Assembly: GCA_016782865.1 (NCBI GenBank)
Contig: JADHXR010000004.1
Span: 1-64,000, forward strand
DNA length: 64,000 nt
Origin: Phycisphaerae bacterium
Lineage (GTDB): Bacteria; Planctomycetota; Phycisphaerae; Sedimentisphaerales; Anaerobacaceae
Direction: 5' to 3'
In this document: piece by piece, positions 15,630 to 24,275 of the stretch
Layout of the letters: every line of letters begins with the position of its first letter
Position numbering within the stretch: position 1 is the first letter of the stretch
Made by a program: the position numbers and the translations under genes
The notes under the pieces: generated by a model
What the model was told of the DNA's origin: nothing
The model's input: the letters and a program-made list of their open reading frames with translations, nothing else
Database searches by the model: none

Positions 15630-16432
15630 ATCTGCGGGTCGATTTCGTTTTCTGTTGCTTCGGCGGCCCTGTTTTCTACTGCCTGCTTCAAAGCCTTGCG
15701 GGCGATGCGCGTCACGAAAACCGTCACCACAATCGTCGCAGCCAGGCCGAACCAGAAGAACAGCCTGCCTGCCACGCCCTTTTCCACATTGCCGGCCGCA
15801 AGCTCGGCAAAAGATCCCAAAGCCGCCCCAAAGTAAACGTACATCACCGTGCCGGGTATCATGCCGATCCAGGATCCCAGAGCATATTTCCAGAACGAGA
15901 TATTGGTCAGCCCAAAAGCGTAATTGAGCACATTAAACGGAAAGACGGGGCTCAGCCGGGTCAGAAGGACAATCTTGAATCCCTGATGAGTGACGGCTTG
16001 GTCAATCGCGGCAAACTTCTCATTCGCAGCGACCTTACGGGCTATCCAGTTTCGGGCAACCGTCCGGCCAACCAGGAAGGCCGCACATGCTCCGAGCGTG
16101 CTGCCTATCGAGACGGTGATAACGCCGCCGACGAGCCCGAAGATAAGGCCCGCGCCAAGAGTCAGAATCGAGCCGGGCAGGAGGAATACGCAGGCCACTA
16201 TATAGAACGCAACCACGAACACGTAACCCCAAATGCCCAGTCCCTGTGTCCACTCCAGAGCCTCGATAAGCCAACCCTTCACTGGCAGCAGTACGGTTCC
16301 CGTAATCACGGCCACAATAATCACGGCCCAGAGCACTGTCTTGTAACCGACGATCGCGAAGGCTACTCGCTTGCCGCGCCGCTCTTTGGCAGACAACGAC
16401 TGTTCGGATCTGTCAATTGTTTCGGTTATCAT
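15626..16432 (-). CDS. TVP38/TMEM64 (SNARE-associated/DedA-like) membrane protein
   Basis: A 268-aa integral membrane protein with about six hydrophobic segments. The family signature is clear: LGAGLIFGLVGGVITVSIGS, then TRLSPVFPFNVLNYAFGLT, then GSWIGMIPGTVMYVYFG. Members are implicated in lipid scrambling or transport in the inner membrane. It starts 1 bp after the stop of the MerA-like flavoprotein, so it is the last intact gene of an operon with DUF547, TIGR04282 and flavoprotein genes. Its stop overlaps the ATG of the GH130 remnant. Confidence 0.9.
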   Translation of the reverse strand: MITETIDRSEQSLSAKERRGKRVAFAIVGYKTVLWAVIIVAVITGTVLLPVKGWLIEALEWTQGLGIWGYVFVVAFYIVACVFLLPGSILTLGAGLIFGLVGGVITVSIGSTLGACAAFLVGRTVARNWIARKVAANEKFAAIDQAVTHQGFKIVLLTRLSPVFPFNVLNYAFGLTNISFWKYALGSWIGMIPGTVMYVYFGAALGSFAELAAGNVEKGVAGRLFFWFGLAATIVVTVFVTRIARKALKQAVENRAAEATENEIDPQI

Positions 16433-16433
16433 T

Positions 16434-17870
16434 TTATCCCTTGTCCTTTCCGGGGACTATTTTCTTGAGCAGTTTGATGAAGAAATTATTCTGCAATATA
16501 TCGATGTAGCAGCGTTTGGCGGGTTGGCGCACCGCGTCCGAGTACGACGGATAAGCATGAATCACTGAAGCAATCTTACTGAAGGGCAATCCCAGAGATT
16601 TGACCAGTTGAGCCTCATGCATCAGCTCGGTGGCGCCGTGGCCCAGGATGTGAATTCCCCAAAGCCTGCCCTTGTTGTCACAGATGAACTTGCTGAGGCC
16701 GTTCTGAGCAAGGTCGGTCTTTGCGCGATCGACATCTTTGTGCTCCCATCTGTAGATTCTTATCTTGTCACCATATCGCCGCCTTGCCTGCTCCTCGGTC
16801 AGGCCGGCATGGGCGAGTTCTGGGTCGGTATAGGTTGCCCAAAGCACGTTGTCGTAATTGGTTTTCTTCAGAGGCAGGCCAAAACACGCATTCGTCGTAG
16901 CGATTATCGCCTCATACTCTGCAATGTGGGTGAATAGATAAGGCGGCACGACGTCGCCGCAGGCGTAGATATTGTTCGCGGAGGTCTTGAGATGACGATC
17001 GACTTTGACGCCCGCCGAATCAAACTCAACGCCGGCCTTTTCCAGGTCCAGGCCATCGAGGTTCGGTCTTCTGCCGACGGAGACCAGGACCGATTCGGCT
17101 TTAATTTGCCTTTGGCCTTTCTCATCCTCGATCTCGGCAATTATTTTGCTCCCTCGCCGAGTGAATTCTTTCGTTTTGGTTTCGGTCAGTATTTCCACGC
17201 CCTCGTGACGCAGTATCTGGATGAGTCTGTCGACAAGTTCGGCGTCGTCCCTCTGGAGAACGTTGGCCGACCGCTGGATGATGGTGACCTTCACGCCAAG
17301 GCGATTGAGCGCGGCCGAAAGTTCAATGCCGATGGGCCCCGCGCCAAGGACAATCATCGAGCGGGGTAGAGCTTCAAGGTCAAAGATTGTCTCGTTAGTC
17401 AGGTAGGGAATCTCGCCGAGTCCCTGGATGGGCGGGATAAACGGATGGGAGCCGGTGCAGATCACAAACCTCCGGGACGATATCTTCTTCTCACCGGCCA
17501 TCAGGTTGTGAGAATCCAGAAACCGCCCGGCGCCGAAAAGAACGTTAATACCTTCGGCTTCAAGAGTCTGGGGCGGATGGCCGTCCGCGTCCGCCTGAAC
17601 GACCGCTCTGACGTGCGCCATGACATTGCTGGCGTTCAACTCGACGGGAACGCTTGGCTCCAAGCCAAATTCCCTTAACCGCGTCGTTTGGTGAGCGATA
17701 TTGGCCGATTTGATAAGCGTCTTGCTCGGGATGCAGCCGAACCAGGTGCAATCGCCGCCCAGTTTTCTCTTCTCGATAAGAGCCGTCTTCTTGCCCAATC
17801 CGTTGGCTACCTTGCAGGCAACCAGTCCTCCTGATCCGGCTCCTATCACTACAACATCGTAGTCAAACAT
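16434..17870 (-). CDS. Pyridine nucleotide-disulfide oxidoreductase, mercuric-reductase/dihydrolipoamide dehydrogenase-like
   Basis: A 478-aa class I flavoprotein. It has the FAD-binding VVVIGAGSGGLVACKVA, the redox pair in GGDCTWFGCIPSKT (C-x4-C), the NAD-binding VLGAGPIGIELSAALNRLG, the second FAD motif NIYACGDVV and a dimerisation domain with HAYPSYSDAV. It lacks an N-terminal HMA domain and has no C-terminal vicinal cysteines, so true mercuric reduction is unlikely. It starts 9 bp after the TIGR04282 gene (site GGAGAG) and ends 1 bp before the TVP38 gene. This type of flavoprotein often sits beside TVP38 genes and may use a thiol or disulfide substrate. The exact substrate is not readable from sequence. 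Confidence 0.9.
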   Translation of the reverse strand: MFDYDVVVIGAGSGGLVACKVANGLGKKTALIEKRKLGGDCTWFGCIPSKTLIKSANIAHQTTRLREFGLEPSVPVELNASNVMAHVRAVVQADADGHPPQTLEAEGINVLFGAGRFLDSHNLMAGEKKISSRRFVICTGSHPFIPPIQGLGEIPYLTNETIFDLEALPRSMIVLGAGPIGIELSAALNRLGVKVTIIQRSANVLQRDDAELVDRLIQILRHEGVEILTETKTKEFTRRGSKIIAEIEDEKGQRQIKAESVLVSVGRRPNLDGLDLEKAGVEFDSAGVKVDRHLKTSANNIYACGDVVPPYLFTHIAEYEAIIATTNACFGLPLKKTNYDNVLWATYTDPELAHAGLTEEQARRRYGDKIRIYRWEHKDVDRAKTDLAQNGLSKFICDNKGRLWGIHILGHGATELMHEAQLVKSLGLPFSKIASVIHAYPSYSDAVRQPAKRCYIDILQNNFFIKLLKKIVPGKDKG

Positions 17871-17879
17871 GGCACTCTC

Positions 17880-18569
17880 CTATGATTGCGGCATTCGACC
17901 GTCGGATCGTCTAATCAGATCAAATGTTTTGGATGAGCTTAAGGGCCTGTTGCCAGTTCTGGTGACAAGTCCGTCCAAATCCGATCGTGTATCGACATCG
18001 TGCCATTGCGGCAACAAGTGGACACCGAGCCCGTGCATCTTCAGCTTCATTCGGGTCTGACCTAACACGGCCGACGTACTCCAGGCGATGCCGTCGAAGG
18101 CTTCGGGCGCGAATGAGTCGGCTGAAAAACCTATCAGGTAATAGCCCCCGTCGCTGCTGGGCCCCACGACGGCGTCATTGAAGTCCAGCTCCTCGAATGC
18201 CTGCCGCAGAAAACTGGCCGGCAGGTCTGGGCTGTCTGAGCCGATGGCGACCACCTTCGAGAAGCCTTGCTCGAACGCATCGACAAAAGCGTTCTTGAGC
18301 CTCTCGCCCAGATCGTCACCTGTCTGAGGAATGTAGCCGTGTTGTTCGCCCAGCCATTGCAGAAATAGCGATTTCGTCTCGGGCGGATAGAAGCAAATCC
18401 TGAGGCTGGTGTCGAGTTTTTCGACCATAGATATCAAATCCTCGACAAAGCATCTGTAAAGCCGAACAGCCGCGTCTTCGCCTATCTCAGCAGCCAGACG
18501 GGTCTTGACCTGTCCGGTGGTCGGTGACTTGACAAACATAAGAGTACAATTGCTGTCTTGGGTGCTCAT
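17880..18569 (-). CDS. TIGR04282-family glycosyltransferase (CofC-like)
   Basis: A 229-aa GT-A/nucleotidyltransferase-fold protein. Diagnostic stretches are LMFVKSPTTGQVKTRLA near the N-terminus, AIGSDSPDLPASFL, and VVGPSSDGGYYLIGFS. This family was first described as rSAM/selenodomain-associated transferase 1 and is now linked to arsenosugar biosynthesis clusters with the radical SAM enzyme ArsS. Neither ArsS nor the methylase ArsM is within this window, so the role here is not settled. It lies between the DUF547 and flavoprotein genes in a tight operon (21 bp and 9 bp gaps). Confidence 0.85.
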   Translation of the reverse strand: MSTQDSNCTLMFVKSPTTGQVKTRLAAEIGEDAAVRLYRCFVEDLISMVEKLDTSLRICFYPPETKSLFLQWLGEQHGYIPQTGDDLGERLKNAFVDAFEQGFSKVVAIGSDSPDLPASFLRQAFEELDFNDAVVGPSSDGGYYLIGFSADSFAPEAFDGIAWSTSAVLGQTRMKLKMHGLGVHLLPQWHDVDTRSDLDGLVTRTGNRPLSSSKTFDLIRRSDGRMPQS

Positions 18570-18590
18570 CTTGCTGCTAGTTCGCTTCCT

Positions 18591-19454
18591 CTATTTTTGG
18601 GCCCGCTGTTCGTTCAGGGACCAATCGTATTGCAGATACTTGATCTTGAACTTACCGGCAAGTACGTAGTCTTTCTGTACCCCGGTAAGATAAAGCGCAA
18701 CAAAATTCAGCGCGGCGGATTCTTTCTTGTCATGTTTGCCGATATTCTTTTTAGGACCGTATTTCTTTACGAAGTCGCCGGCAAACCATTCGAATATCGA
18801 CGAAAGGCGAAGCCGGTTCTTGCCGCGGTCAATCTTGAACTTGGCCGAGTTGCCAAGAAAACGGCGGGTCTGGTCGTCGAGCTGTTCGTCGAGTTTGTCG
18901 CCCTCATAAGGCTCGTTGCGAAGCGGCGGACATCCCATAGCTGCGCAGACCATCGCCATATGAATTCTGGGCTCGTCGAATTTCGCGCGCAGTATCCGAT
19001 CCTCGATGTGACCGAGCGTCATATTCCGTCCCATCACCATGAAGGTGATTTTCTTCCACACGCCCGCGATCTGCCGGATGCTGTTCTTGGGATAGATCCT
19101 TGATCTCAAGAAAGAAGATTCTATCGGGTAGTTGTCGATTATCGCCTTCAGCGTCAGACCATTGTATGCGTTTAGCCAAAATGCGATCTTGTCCTTCTCG
19201 CTCCATTTCTCATAGGTGTCCGAGGTCAGCTTGCCCATCGCAGCGGCGAATGCATCGAGTTGTCGCCGCTGAGCCTTGAGCTTGCTGTAGTCTACCATCG
19301 CTTGTTCGTTCACGAATGTTTTGAGAACCCAGTCGTAGCCGGAAGAATCAAAGCCGTGCTCTTTCGTTTCCTGAGCCTGACTGCACGGTAAGAGTAAGCC
19401 GAGAATCGCGGACAGAATAGCGGCACAAATCTTGTTGTTGAATTGTCTTGACAT
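18591..19454 (-). CDS. DUF547 domain secreted protein
   Basis: A 287-aa protein with a signal peptide (ICAAILSAILGLLLPCSQAQ). The DUF547 core reads KDKIAFWLNAYNGLTLKAII, then RIHMAMVCAAMGCPPLRNE, with the conserved Asn-Ala-Tyr-Asn and Cys-Pro-x-Leu motifs; a late SSIFEWFAGDF follows. The start at 19454 is preferred because AAAGGAGTGAC lies immediately upstream and the signal peptide then begins at the terminus. DUF547 proteins commonly neighbour TIGR04282/ArsS and flavoprotein genes. First gene of the four-gene operon running to 15626. Biochemical function unknown. Confidence 0.85.
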   Translation of the reverse strand: MSRQFNNKICAAILSAILGLLLPCSQAQETKEHGFDSSGYDWVLKTFVNEQAMVDYSKLKAQRRQLDAFAAAMGKLTSDTYEKWSEKDKIAFWLNAYNGLTLKAIIDNYPIESSFLRSRIYPKNSIRQIAGVWKKITFMVMGRNMTLGHIEDRILRAKFDEPRIHMAMVCAAMGCPPLRNEPYEGDKLDEQLDDQTRRFLGNSAKFKIDRGKNRLRLSSIFEWFAGDFVKKYGPKKNIGKHDKKESAALNFVALYLTGVQKDYVLAGKFKIKYLQYDWSLNEQRAQK

Positions 19455-19596
19455 TTGCGTCACTCCTTTCTTACATGCCGACTGCCAATTATACGCTGGG
19501 CCGCAGCAGGTGTTCGACATGTTGACAGAAGCCGGACCGCTGGGACCGGCTTTCCCTTGCCGTGCAGGAAGGGTACGAAAATGGTGACACCAGGCG

Positions 19597-20640
19597 TCAT
19601 CTGCCAGGCTGCGCGGCGCCTTTGATTTTTGTCTTGACCCGGCACAGGTAATCGTCAACCGTCATGTACAGCACCGAACCGTCACCGCCCCAGGCGCAGT
19701 TGGACGTGCGTTTGCCGGTATGAATCCGGGCAAGGAGCTTGCCGGCGGCGGTGATGATATACACGCCTCCGGGACCGGTGGCGAAAAGATCGCCTTGCCG
19801 ATCCACCTTCAAGCCGTCAGTGGAACCAGGGTACTTGCCCATCAGTTCTGTGAAATCATACAAGACTTTACCGGGCGCCAGAGTCCCGTCCGATTTGACG
19901 CCGAAGGCCTTTATGATTGCGTTCTTGGAATCTGATTGTGCGACGTAGAGAATCGCTTCGTCAGGAGAAAACGCAATTCCATTGGGCCTTGTCATTTCCT
20001 TTGTGAGCAGAGTCACCTGCCCGGAGGTCGAAAGACAAAAGACGCCGCAAAAATCCAGCTCCCGCCTGGGGTCTCTGTGCTGCTGGGGCAAACCGTAAGG
20101 AGGATCGGTGAAATATATATCACCATTCGATTTAACGGCGGCATCGTTCGGACTGTTAAAGCGCCTGCCGTCGTAGCTGTCGGCAAGGGTTTTCTTGCCG
20201 CCATCTTTTTCCAATCTCGAGATGCGCCGATCACCGTGCTCGCAGAAGATGATGCGCCCCTGAAGGTCCAGGGTCAATCCATTGCTTCCCGGCTCCCGGC
20301 CATAATCGGCGACGCCGGTATAGCCCGAAGGCTTCATGAACAGGCTGATCCCCTCTGCCTGCTTCCACTTCATGACAGAGTTGCGCGGTATGTCGGAGAA
20401 CAGCAAATAACCGCCGTCGGCGTCCTGGACCCACAACGGGCCCTCAGACCATTCGAATCCGGAGGCGAGGAGTTCGATTTCTGCATCAGGTGAAATCAGC
20501 TCGTTCGCGCGATCGTCGAATCGGACAATCTTGCCGATCGTACGAGGGGCCGCTGATTCTTGCGCCATTATAGATGGACAGCAAACCAGGATGACAACAA
20601 GTATTAGAACAAAGAATGCGGACAACGGCTTCCTTTTCAT
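19597..20640 (-). CDS. SMP-30/gluconolactonase-family secreted lactonase
   Basis: A 347-aa protein with signal peptide (LSAFFVLILVVILVCCPSIM...AQ) and a six-bladed SMP-30 propeller. Family motifs are EWSEGPLWVQDADG (metal Glu), EPGSNGLTLDLQGRI, RRFNSPNDAAVKSNGDIYFT (metal Asn) and PGSTDGLKVDRQGDLFATG (Ser-Thr-Asp-Gly). These enzymes hydrolyse aldonolactones with a divalent metal. The gene has its own GGAGTCACGTT site and starts 23 bp after the kinase-like gene. A periplasmic sugar-acid lactone is the likely substrate class. Confidence 0.88.
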   Translation of the reverse strand: MKRKPLSAFFVLILVVILVCCPSIMAQESAAPRTIGKIVRFDDRANELISPDAEIELLASGFEWSEGPLWVQDADGGYLLFSDIPRNSVMKWKQAEGISLFMKPSGYTGVADYGREPGSNGLTLDLQGRIIFCEHGDRRISRLEKDGGKKTLADSYDGRRFNSPNDAAVKSNGDIYFTDPPYGLPQQHRDPRRELDFCGVFCLSTSGQVTLLTKEMTRPNGIAFSPDEAILYVAQSDSKNAIIKAFGVKSDGTLAPGKVLYDFTELMGKYPGSTDGLKVDRQGDLFATGPGGVYIITAAGKLLARIHTGKRTSNCAWGGDGSVLYMTVDDYLCRVKTKIKGAAQPGR

Positions 20641-20663
20641 AACGTGACTCCTTCATCTTTTCA

Positions 20664-21776
20664 CTAAGCAGAGCTTTTCTCGAATACTAATTCGACCAAC
20701 TCGTTCATCGCTTCTTCCCGCTCGATAATAGACTCGAGCAGTTTCATCTGTGTCCGACTGCGATCCAGATTATGTCTCTGGCGGGATATCTTGTAGTAAA
20801 CATCGCCCGCCAGATAGTCGGTAAGAAATCTTATCAACTGTTCAAAGGTAATAAGTTTCCCGGCAAAAACCAAGTGTTTCTTTTCTACGAATGTGAGAAA
20901 CCGGCTAGTCTCGGCGGCAAAACCTCTGACGAGCGCTTCGAACATGGAAATGTCCACAGCCACTTTCGACAAATCACGCTCGTCCTCTTGTGCGGAACAC
21001 GTTGCGGTTCGTATCATGTCTGCGAAGTCGTAAACCGACAGGCCCGGCATCACGGTGTCCAGATCGATGACGCAGACCCCTTTGTTTGTCCTCTCATCAA
21101 GCATTACGTTGTTGATCTTCGTATCGTTGTGCGCAATACGCACGGGGATTTCGCCCTTGCCGGCCAGATCCAGCAAGACATTGCAAAGACCTAAGTTTTC
21201 AGACACAAAATCAATCTCAGGTCTTGCATCCTTGGCGCGGTTGAGACGGTCCGCCGCGAGGACCTCCTGAAAAACCTCAGAACGCCTGGGCGTGTTGTGA
21301 AAATCTCCGATGCTCTCGTGCAGAACCGGTCCGGGCAGGTCGATCAGCATCCTTTGGAACCAGCCGAACATCCTTGCCGCCTCGCAGGCCAGTTCGGTGG
21401 ATTCCAGGCTGTCGTGCGTGACCGCGTTTTCAATGAAATTGTATACTCTCCAGAAGTTTCCATCGATGTCCTCGTAATAGCCTCGGCCATCGTCAGCGGC
21501 AATCACCGTCAACTGGCGCGATGCCAGTGGCGCGTTTATCTCTCGCATCTTGGCGCTTATGTGCTCGGTGACGCGGATGATATTTGTCATCATTGAAGGG
21601 GGATCTTTGAACACGGTGTGGTTTATGCGCTGGAGCACATATCGGCTGGTAACTCCGTGCTTTTCGCTGGCCAGGATGTACGTGTCATTGATATGGCCCC
21701 TGGCCAGAAGCTTGGCATCGACCAATTCGGCATCGATGTGGAAGTGCTTGGCGACGGATTTTATGTCTCTTGCCAT
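20664..21776 (-). CDS. Aminoglycoside phosphotransferase-fold sugar kinase, N-acetylhexosamine 1-kinase-like
   Basis: A 370-aa cytoplasmic kinase. The catalytic loop IAHNDTKINNVMLD gives the H-x-D-x4-N motif and VIDLDTVMPG the metal-binding Asp; GHINDTYIL is part of the nucleotide loop. This combination is characteristic of NahK-like N-acetylhexosamine 1-kinases rather than antibiotic kinases. The start is placed at 21776 because the upstream in-frame extension overlaps the preceding gene. That gene encodes a nucleotidyltransferase and ends 2 bp before this start. Kinase plus nucleotidyltransferase would turn a hexosamine or N-acetylhexosamine into its NDP-sugar. Substrate is inferred. Confidence 0.82.
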   Translation of the reverse strand: MARDIKSVAKHFHIDAELVDAKLLARGHINDTYILASEKHGVTSRYVLQRINHTVFKDPPSMMTNIIRVTEHISAKMREINAPLASRQLTVIAADDGRGYYEDIDGNFWRVYNFIENAVTHDSLESTELACEAARMFGWFQRMLIDLPGPVLHESIGDFHNTPRRSEVFQEVLAADRLNRAKDARPEIDFVSENLGLCNVLLDLAGKGEIPVRIAHNDTKINNVMLDERTNKGVCVIDLDTVMPGLSVYDFADMIRTATCSAQEDERDLSKVAVDISMFEALVRGFAAETSRFLTFVEKKHLVFAGKLITFEQLIRFLTDYLAGDVYYKISRQRHNLDRSRTQMKLLESIIEREEAMNELVELVFEKSSA

Positions 21777-21778
21777 CA

Positions 21779-22684
21779 CTATCCCCAAAGTTTTTCCGGA
21801 TATGTCCCTTCGTCTATCAATTGGCGAATGCATCGTATCGCAATGGATTTGTCCTGACGATAGGTGACGCCGAACCATGAATCGTCCGTGCGCAACACCT
21901 TGACGGTTGCTTTTGCACTCTTGATGAGGTCATCGGTAACCGAGGGTATGAGCAGCTCGGAGCTGTTTTGGTCGCCTTGATCTCTTAGAAATCGATCGAA
22001 ACTCGATTGGAGAAGGTCGAATATTGACGGCTGGAATCCCCACAGGTTCATCGAGACAATCTCATCTCCCGCGAGATGATGCTCGGTTCGGTCAGCGCCA
22101 AAATAGCGAGCGCCGTCCTCGGTCTTTTCGATTGCCTTTCTCTCTACAATCTTCTTGAGGAACATCCGCTCATCGCACTCACAGACGCCTCTGGATACGG
22201 CTCCATAGTCACTTAGGGTATTCCGGAGCGTATAACCGACCATGGCATATTCATTGCTCGAGACGTCTTTGGCTGCGATGAACCCGAGAATGGTCTTAAA
22301 CGAGTTCGGCCCGTAATAGTCATCGGCGTTGATGACTGCGAAAGGCTCGTCTACCACGTCCCGGGCCACGAGTATCGCGTGCCCCGTACCCCACGGCTTC
22401 TCACGATCCATGCTCGGCTCAAAACCGCCGAGGCAGGCGTCCAGTTCCTGGTACGCATAGGCGGTTTGAACGAGACCGTCGAACTTGCTGCTGACCTTTT
22501 CCCTGAAAGCACCTTCGAAATAATGCCTGATCACAAAGACCACTTTGCCAAAGCCAGCCCTCAACGCATCATAGACCGAGTAGTCGATAATTGTTTCGCC
22601 ATTCGGACCGACGGCATCGATTTGCTTGAGTCCGCCGTAACGAGTGCCCAGGCCCGCCGCCAAAACCAACAAAGCCGGTTTCAT
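21779..22684 (-). CDS. Sugar-1-phosphate nucleotidyltransferase
   Basis: A 301-aa NTP-transferase. The signature begins the protein: LVLAAGLGTRYGGLKQIDAV (G-x-G-T/S-R..K), followed by PNGETIIDYSVYDALRAG and the metal-binding FAVINADDYYG. It transfers a nucleoside monophosphate onto a sugar 1-phosphate. It ends 2 bp before the sugar kinase start, so the two act in one salvage pathway that activates a hexosamine released from polysaccharide. The nucleotide and sugar specificity cannot be read directly. Confidence 0.88.
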   Translation of the reverse strand: MKPALLVLAAGLGTRYGGLKQIDAVGPNGETIIDYSVYDALRAGFGKVVFVIRHYFEGAFREKVSSKFDGLVQTAYAYQELDACLGGFEPSMDREKPWGTGHAILVARDVVDEPFAVINADDYYGPNSFKTILGFIAAKDVSSNEYAMVGYTLRNTLSDYGAVSRGVCECDERMFLKKIVERKAIEKTEDGARYFGADRTEHHLAGDEIVSMNLWGFQPSIFDLLQSSFDRFLRDQGDQNSSELLIPSVTDDLIKSAKATVKVLRTDDSWFGVTYRQDKSIAIRCIRQLIDEGTYPEKLWG

Positions 22685-23173
22685 TCAAAGCCCCTGCAAA
22701 TTCACCGATAAGAACAGTCACAGTCACCAGATCGGGTGAACGACCCGATTCAATTGTACAGCCCAATTTACCCGGTTTTCCCCGGATTCCACAACAAAAC
22801 TTCTGAATTTTCCCCGGTAGCGGGTGACAAATGCCCGAAATATTCTGAACATGCTTAGGGCCGTGCATGAAGTAACTTCCCGTTTTGGCTGCCCAATTGC
22901 ACCGCATCTTCGGCTGCTCCTCAATCGTGGAATCCTCACTGTAGAATAGCTACAATTCCGGCTCCACTCAATCGATCGCACCCAAATCTACGGCACACTT
23001 GGACCTCAAATTCGAGAGTTTATTTCATGCACAGTCCTTAGCAAGCCGAGTCTGTGCTTGTCCATTTTTGTACTTTCGTGTTTCATGCCCAGGCGGTACA
23101 ATACATGAGCACAGCGGCCTCGCTGCAAACTGATAGAACTACAGAAAAGTCCACAATAGGAAGGAAACCGACA
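22685..23173. other. Gene-less stretch with small palindromes
   Basis: No convincing coding sequence. On the minus strand a tract around 22860-22985 has short stems (TGTAG/CTACA, GAAGT/ACTTC, GTGCA/TGCAC) that could belong to a structured RNA or a decayed repeat. The downstream part should hold promoters for the divergent nucleotidyltransferase and aldo/keto reductase genes; I did not find a strong one. Confidence 0.3.
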
Positions 23174-24190
23174 ATGAACTCTCATTTCACACGAAGAGGA
23201 TTTCTAACGACGACAGCCGGCGGATTGTCTCTGGCCGGTGCGTACCCTGCACTTGGGGCAGGTTCGGAGCCGCAGACAACGACCATGCCGCTGCGCCCGC
23301 TTGGTAAGACGGGGCGGATGATTTCCATCGTCGGATTCGGCGGCGGATCGCGCTATCTGCTTCAGGAAGATCTCGATGTGGCTGAAAGGATGATCCATCG
23401 CGCAATCGAGCTGGGAATCAATTACTTCGATACGGGACACTCTTATACCAAGGGCGAGGTGCGGGAAAGCCAACAGCGGTACGGCCGCTTTCTCGTCCCC
23501 AACTATCGAAAGCGAATTACGCTGACAAGCAAGCTCGGCGCAAGGGACGCAGAGACGGCCAAAAAGCAACTCGACGAGACCCTGAGTGACCTCAAGACCG
23601 ACCGCATCGATGTTCTGCATTTTCATGGACTTTCCACGACACAGGACATCGACCAGATCGTCTCGAAAAATGGCGCACTAAAGGAGTACCGAAAATGGAA
23701 AGAAGCCGGCGTCATCGGCGCCATCGGTGTCACCGGACATCAGGACAGCAAGGTCATTCTCGAAGCGATGAAACGGATTGAGCCCGACTGCATCATGTGT
23801 CCCCAGAATCCGGGCCATGGTGCAAAGAAGGGGGGTCCCATGTATCCCGGCGTAGACTTTGCGAACGACGTGATTCCCTACGCCCTGGACCACGGGATCG
23901 GACTTTTGGCGATGAAGACCATGGCCCAGGGTAGGCTGATCGGCAAAGGCCGAATCACAGCCCGGGACCTTATGCAGTATGCTCTGACGCTGCCGATGGC
24001 TGCGGCGACCATCGGGATGCCCGATCTGGATGTGATTGAATCGTGTGCGCGGATTGCCCGTACGATCGAGCCTATGTCCGACGAGCAGCGCGACAAATTG
24101 TGTGAGAAGGTCGCCTCGGCTGCAAATAGCGGCACGTTCCCCTATCTGGCGGAAGGCTATGTGGATGGCAAAGGCCCAGTAGTATCGTAA
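23174..24190 (+). CDS. Aldo/keto reductase, Tat-exported
   Basis: A 338-aa protein with twin-arginine signal (MNSHFTRRGFLTTTAGG). The AKR core follows: IHRAIELGINYFDTGHSY supplies catalytic Asp and Tyr, ITLTSKLGA the Lys and RIDVLHFHGL the His. The second half contains GVIGAIGVTGHQDSKVI and MCPQNPGHGAKKGG. The start at 23174 puts the Tat signal at the terminus; a longer upstream extension has no support. Exported AKRs of this type accompany sulfatase and Gfo/Idh genes in planctomycetes. Substrate is probably a sugar aldehyde or ketone, but this is inference. Confidence 0.88.
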   Translation: MNSHFTRRGFLTTTAGGLSLAGAYPALGAGSEPQTTTMPLRPLGKTGRMISIVGFGGGSRYLLQEDLDVAERMIHRAIELGINYFDTGHSYTKGEVRESQQRYGRFLVPNYRKRITLTSKLGARDAETAKKQLDETLSDLKTDRIDVLHFHGLSTTQDIDQIVSKNGALKEYRKWKEAGVIGAIGVTGHQDSKVILEAMKRIEPDCIMCPQNPGHGAKKGGPMYPGVDFANDVIPYALDHGIGLLAMKTMAQGRLIGKGRITARDLMQYALTLPMAAATIGMPDLDVIESCARIARTIEPMSDEQRDKLCEKVASAANSGTFPYLAEGYVDGKGPVVS

Positions 24191-24275
24191 ACAAGCACGA
24201 ACGGAACGGCCATCGCGTGGAACCGGAGGCGAAATAGACGCTGCATGGCGCCGAGTTTAAGATAAGGATTTGCAG

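Noticed and set aside
16434-17870. Calling the flavoprotein a mercuric reductase (merA)
   Set aside because: It lacks the HMA domain and C-terminal cysteine pair and has no mer neighbours.
20664-21776. Aminoglycoside resistance kinase
   Set aside because: The catalytic-loop motif and the adjacent nucleotidyltransferase fit a sugar kinase better.
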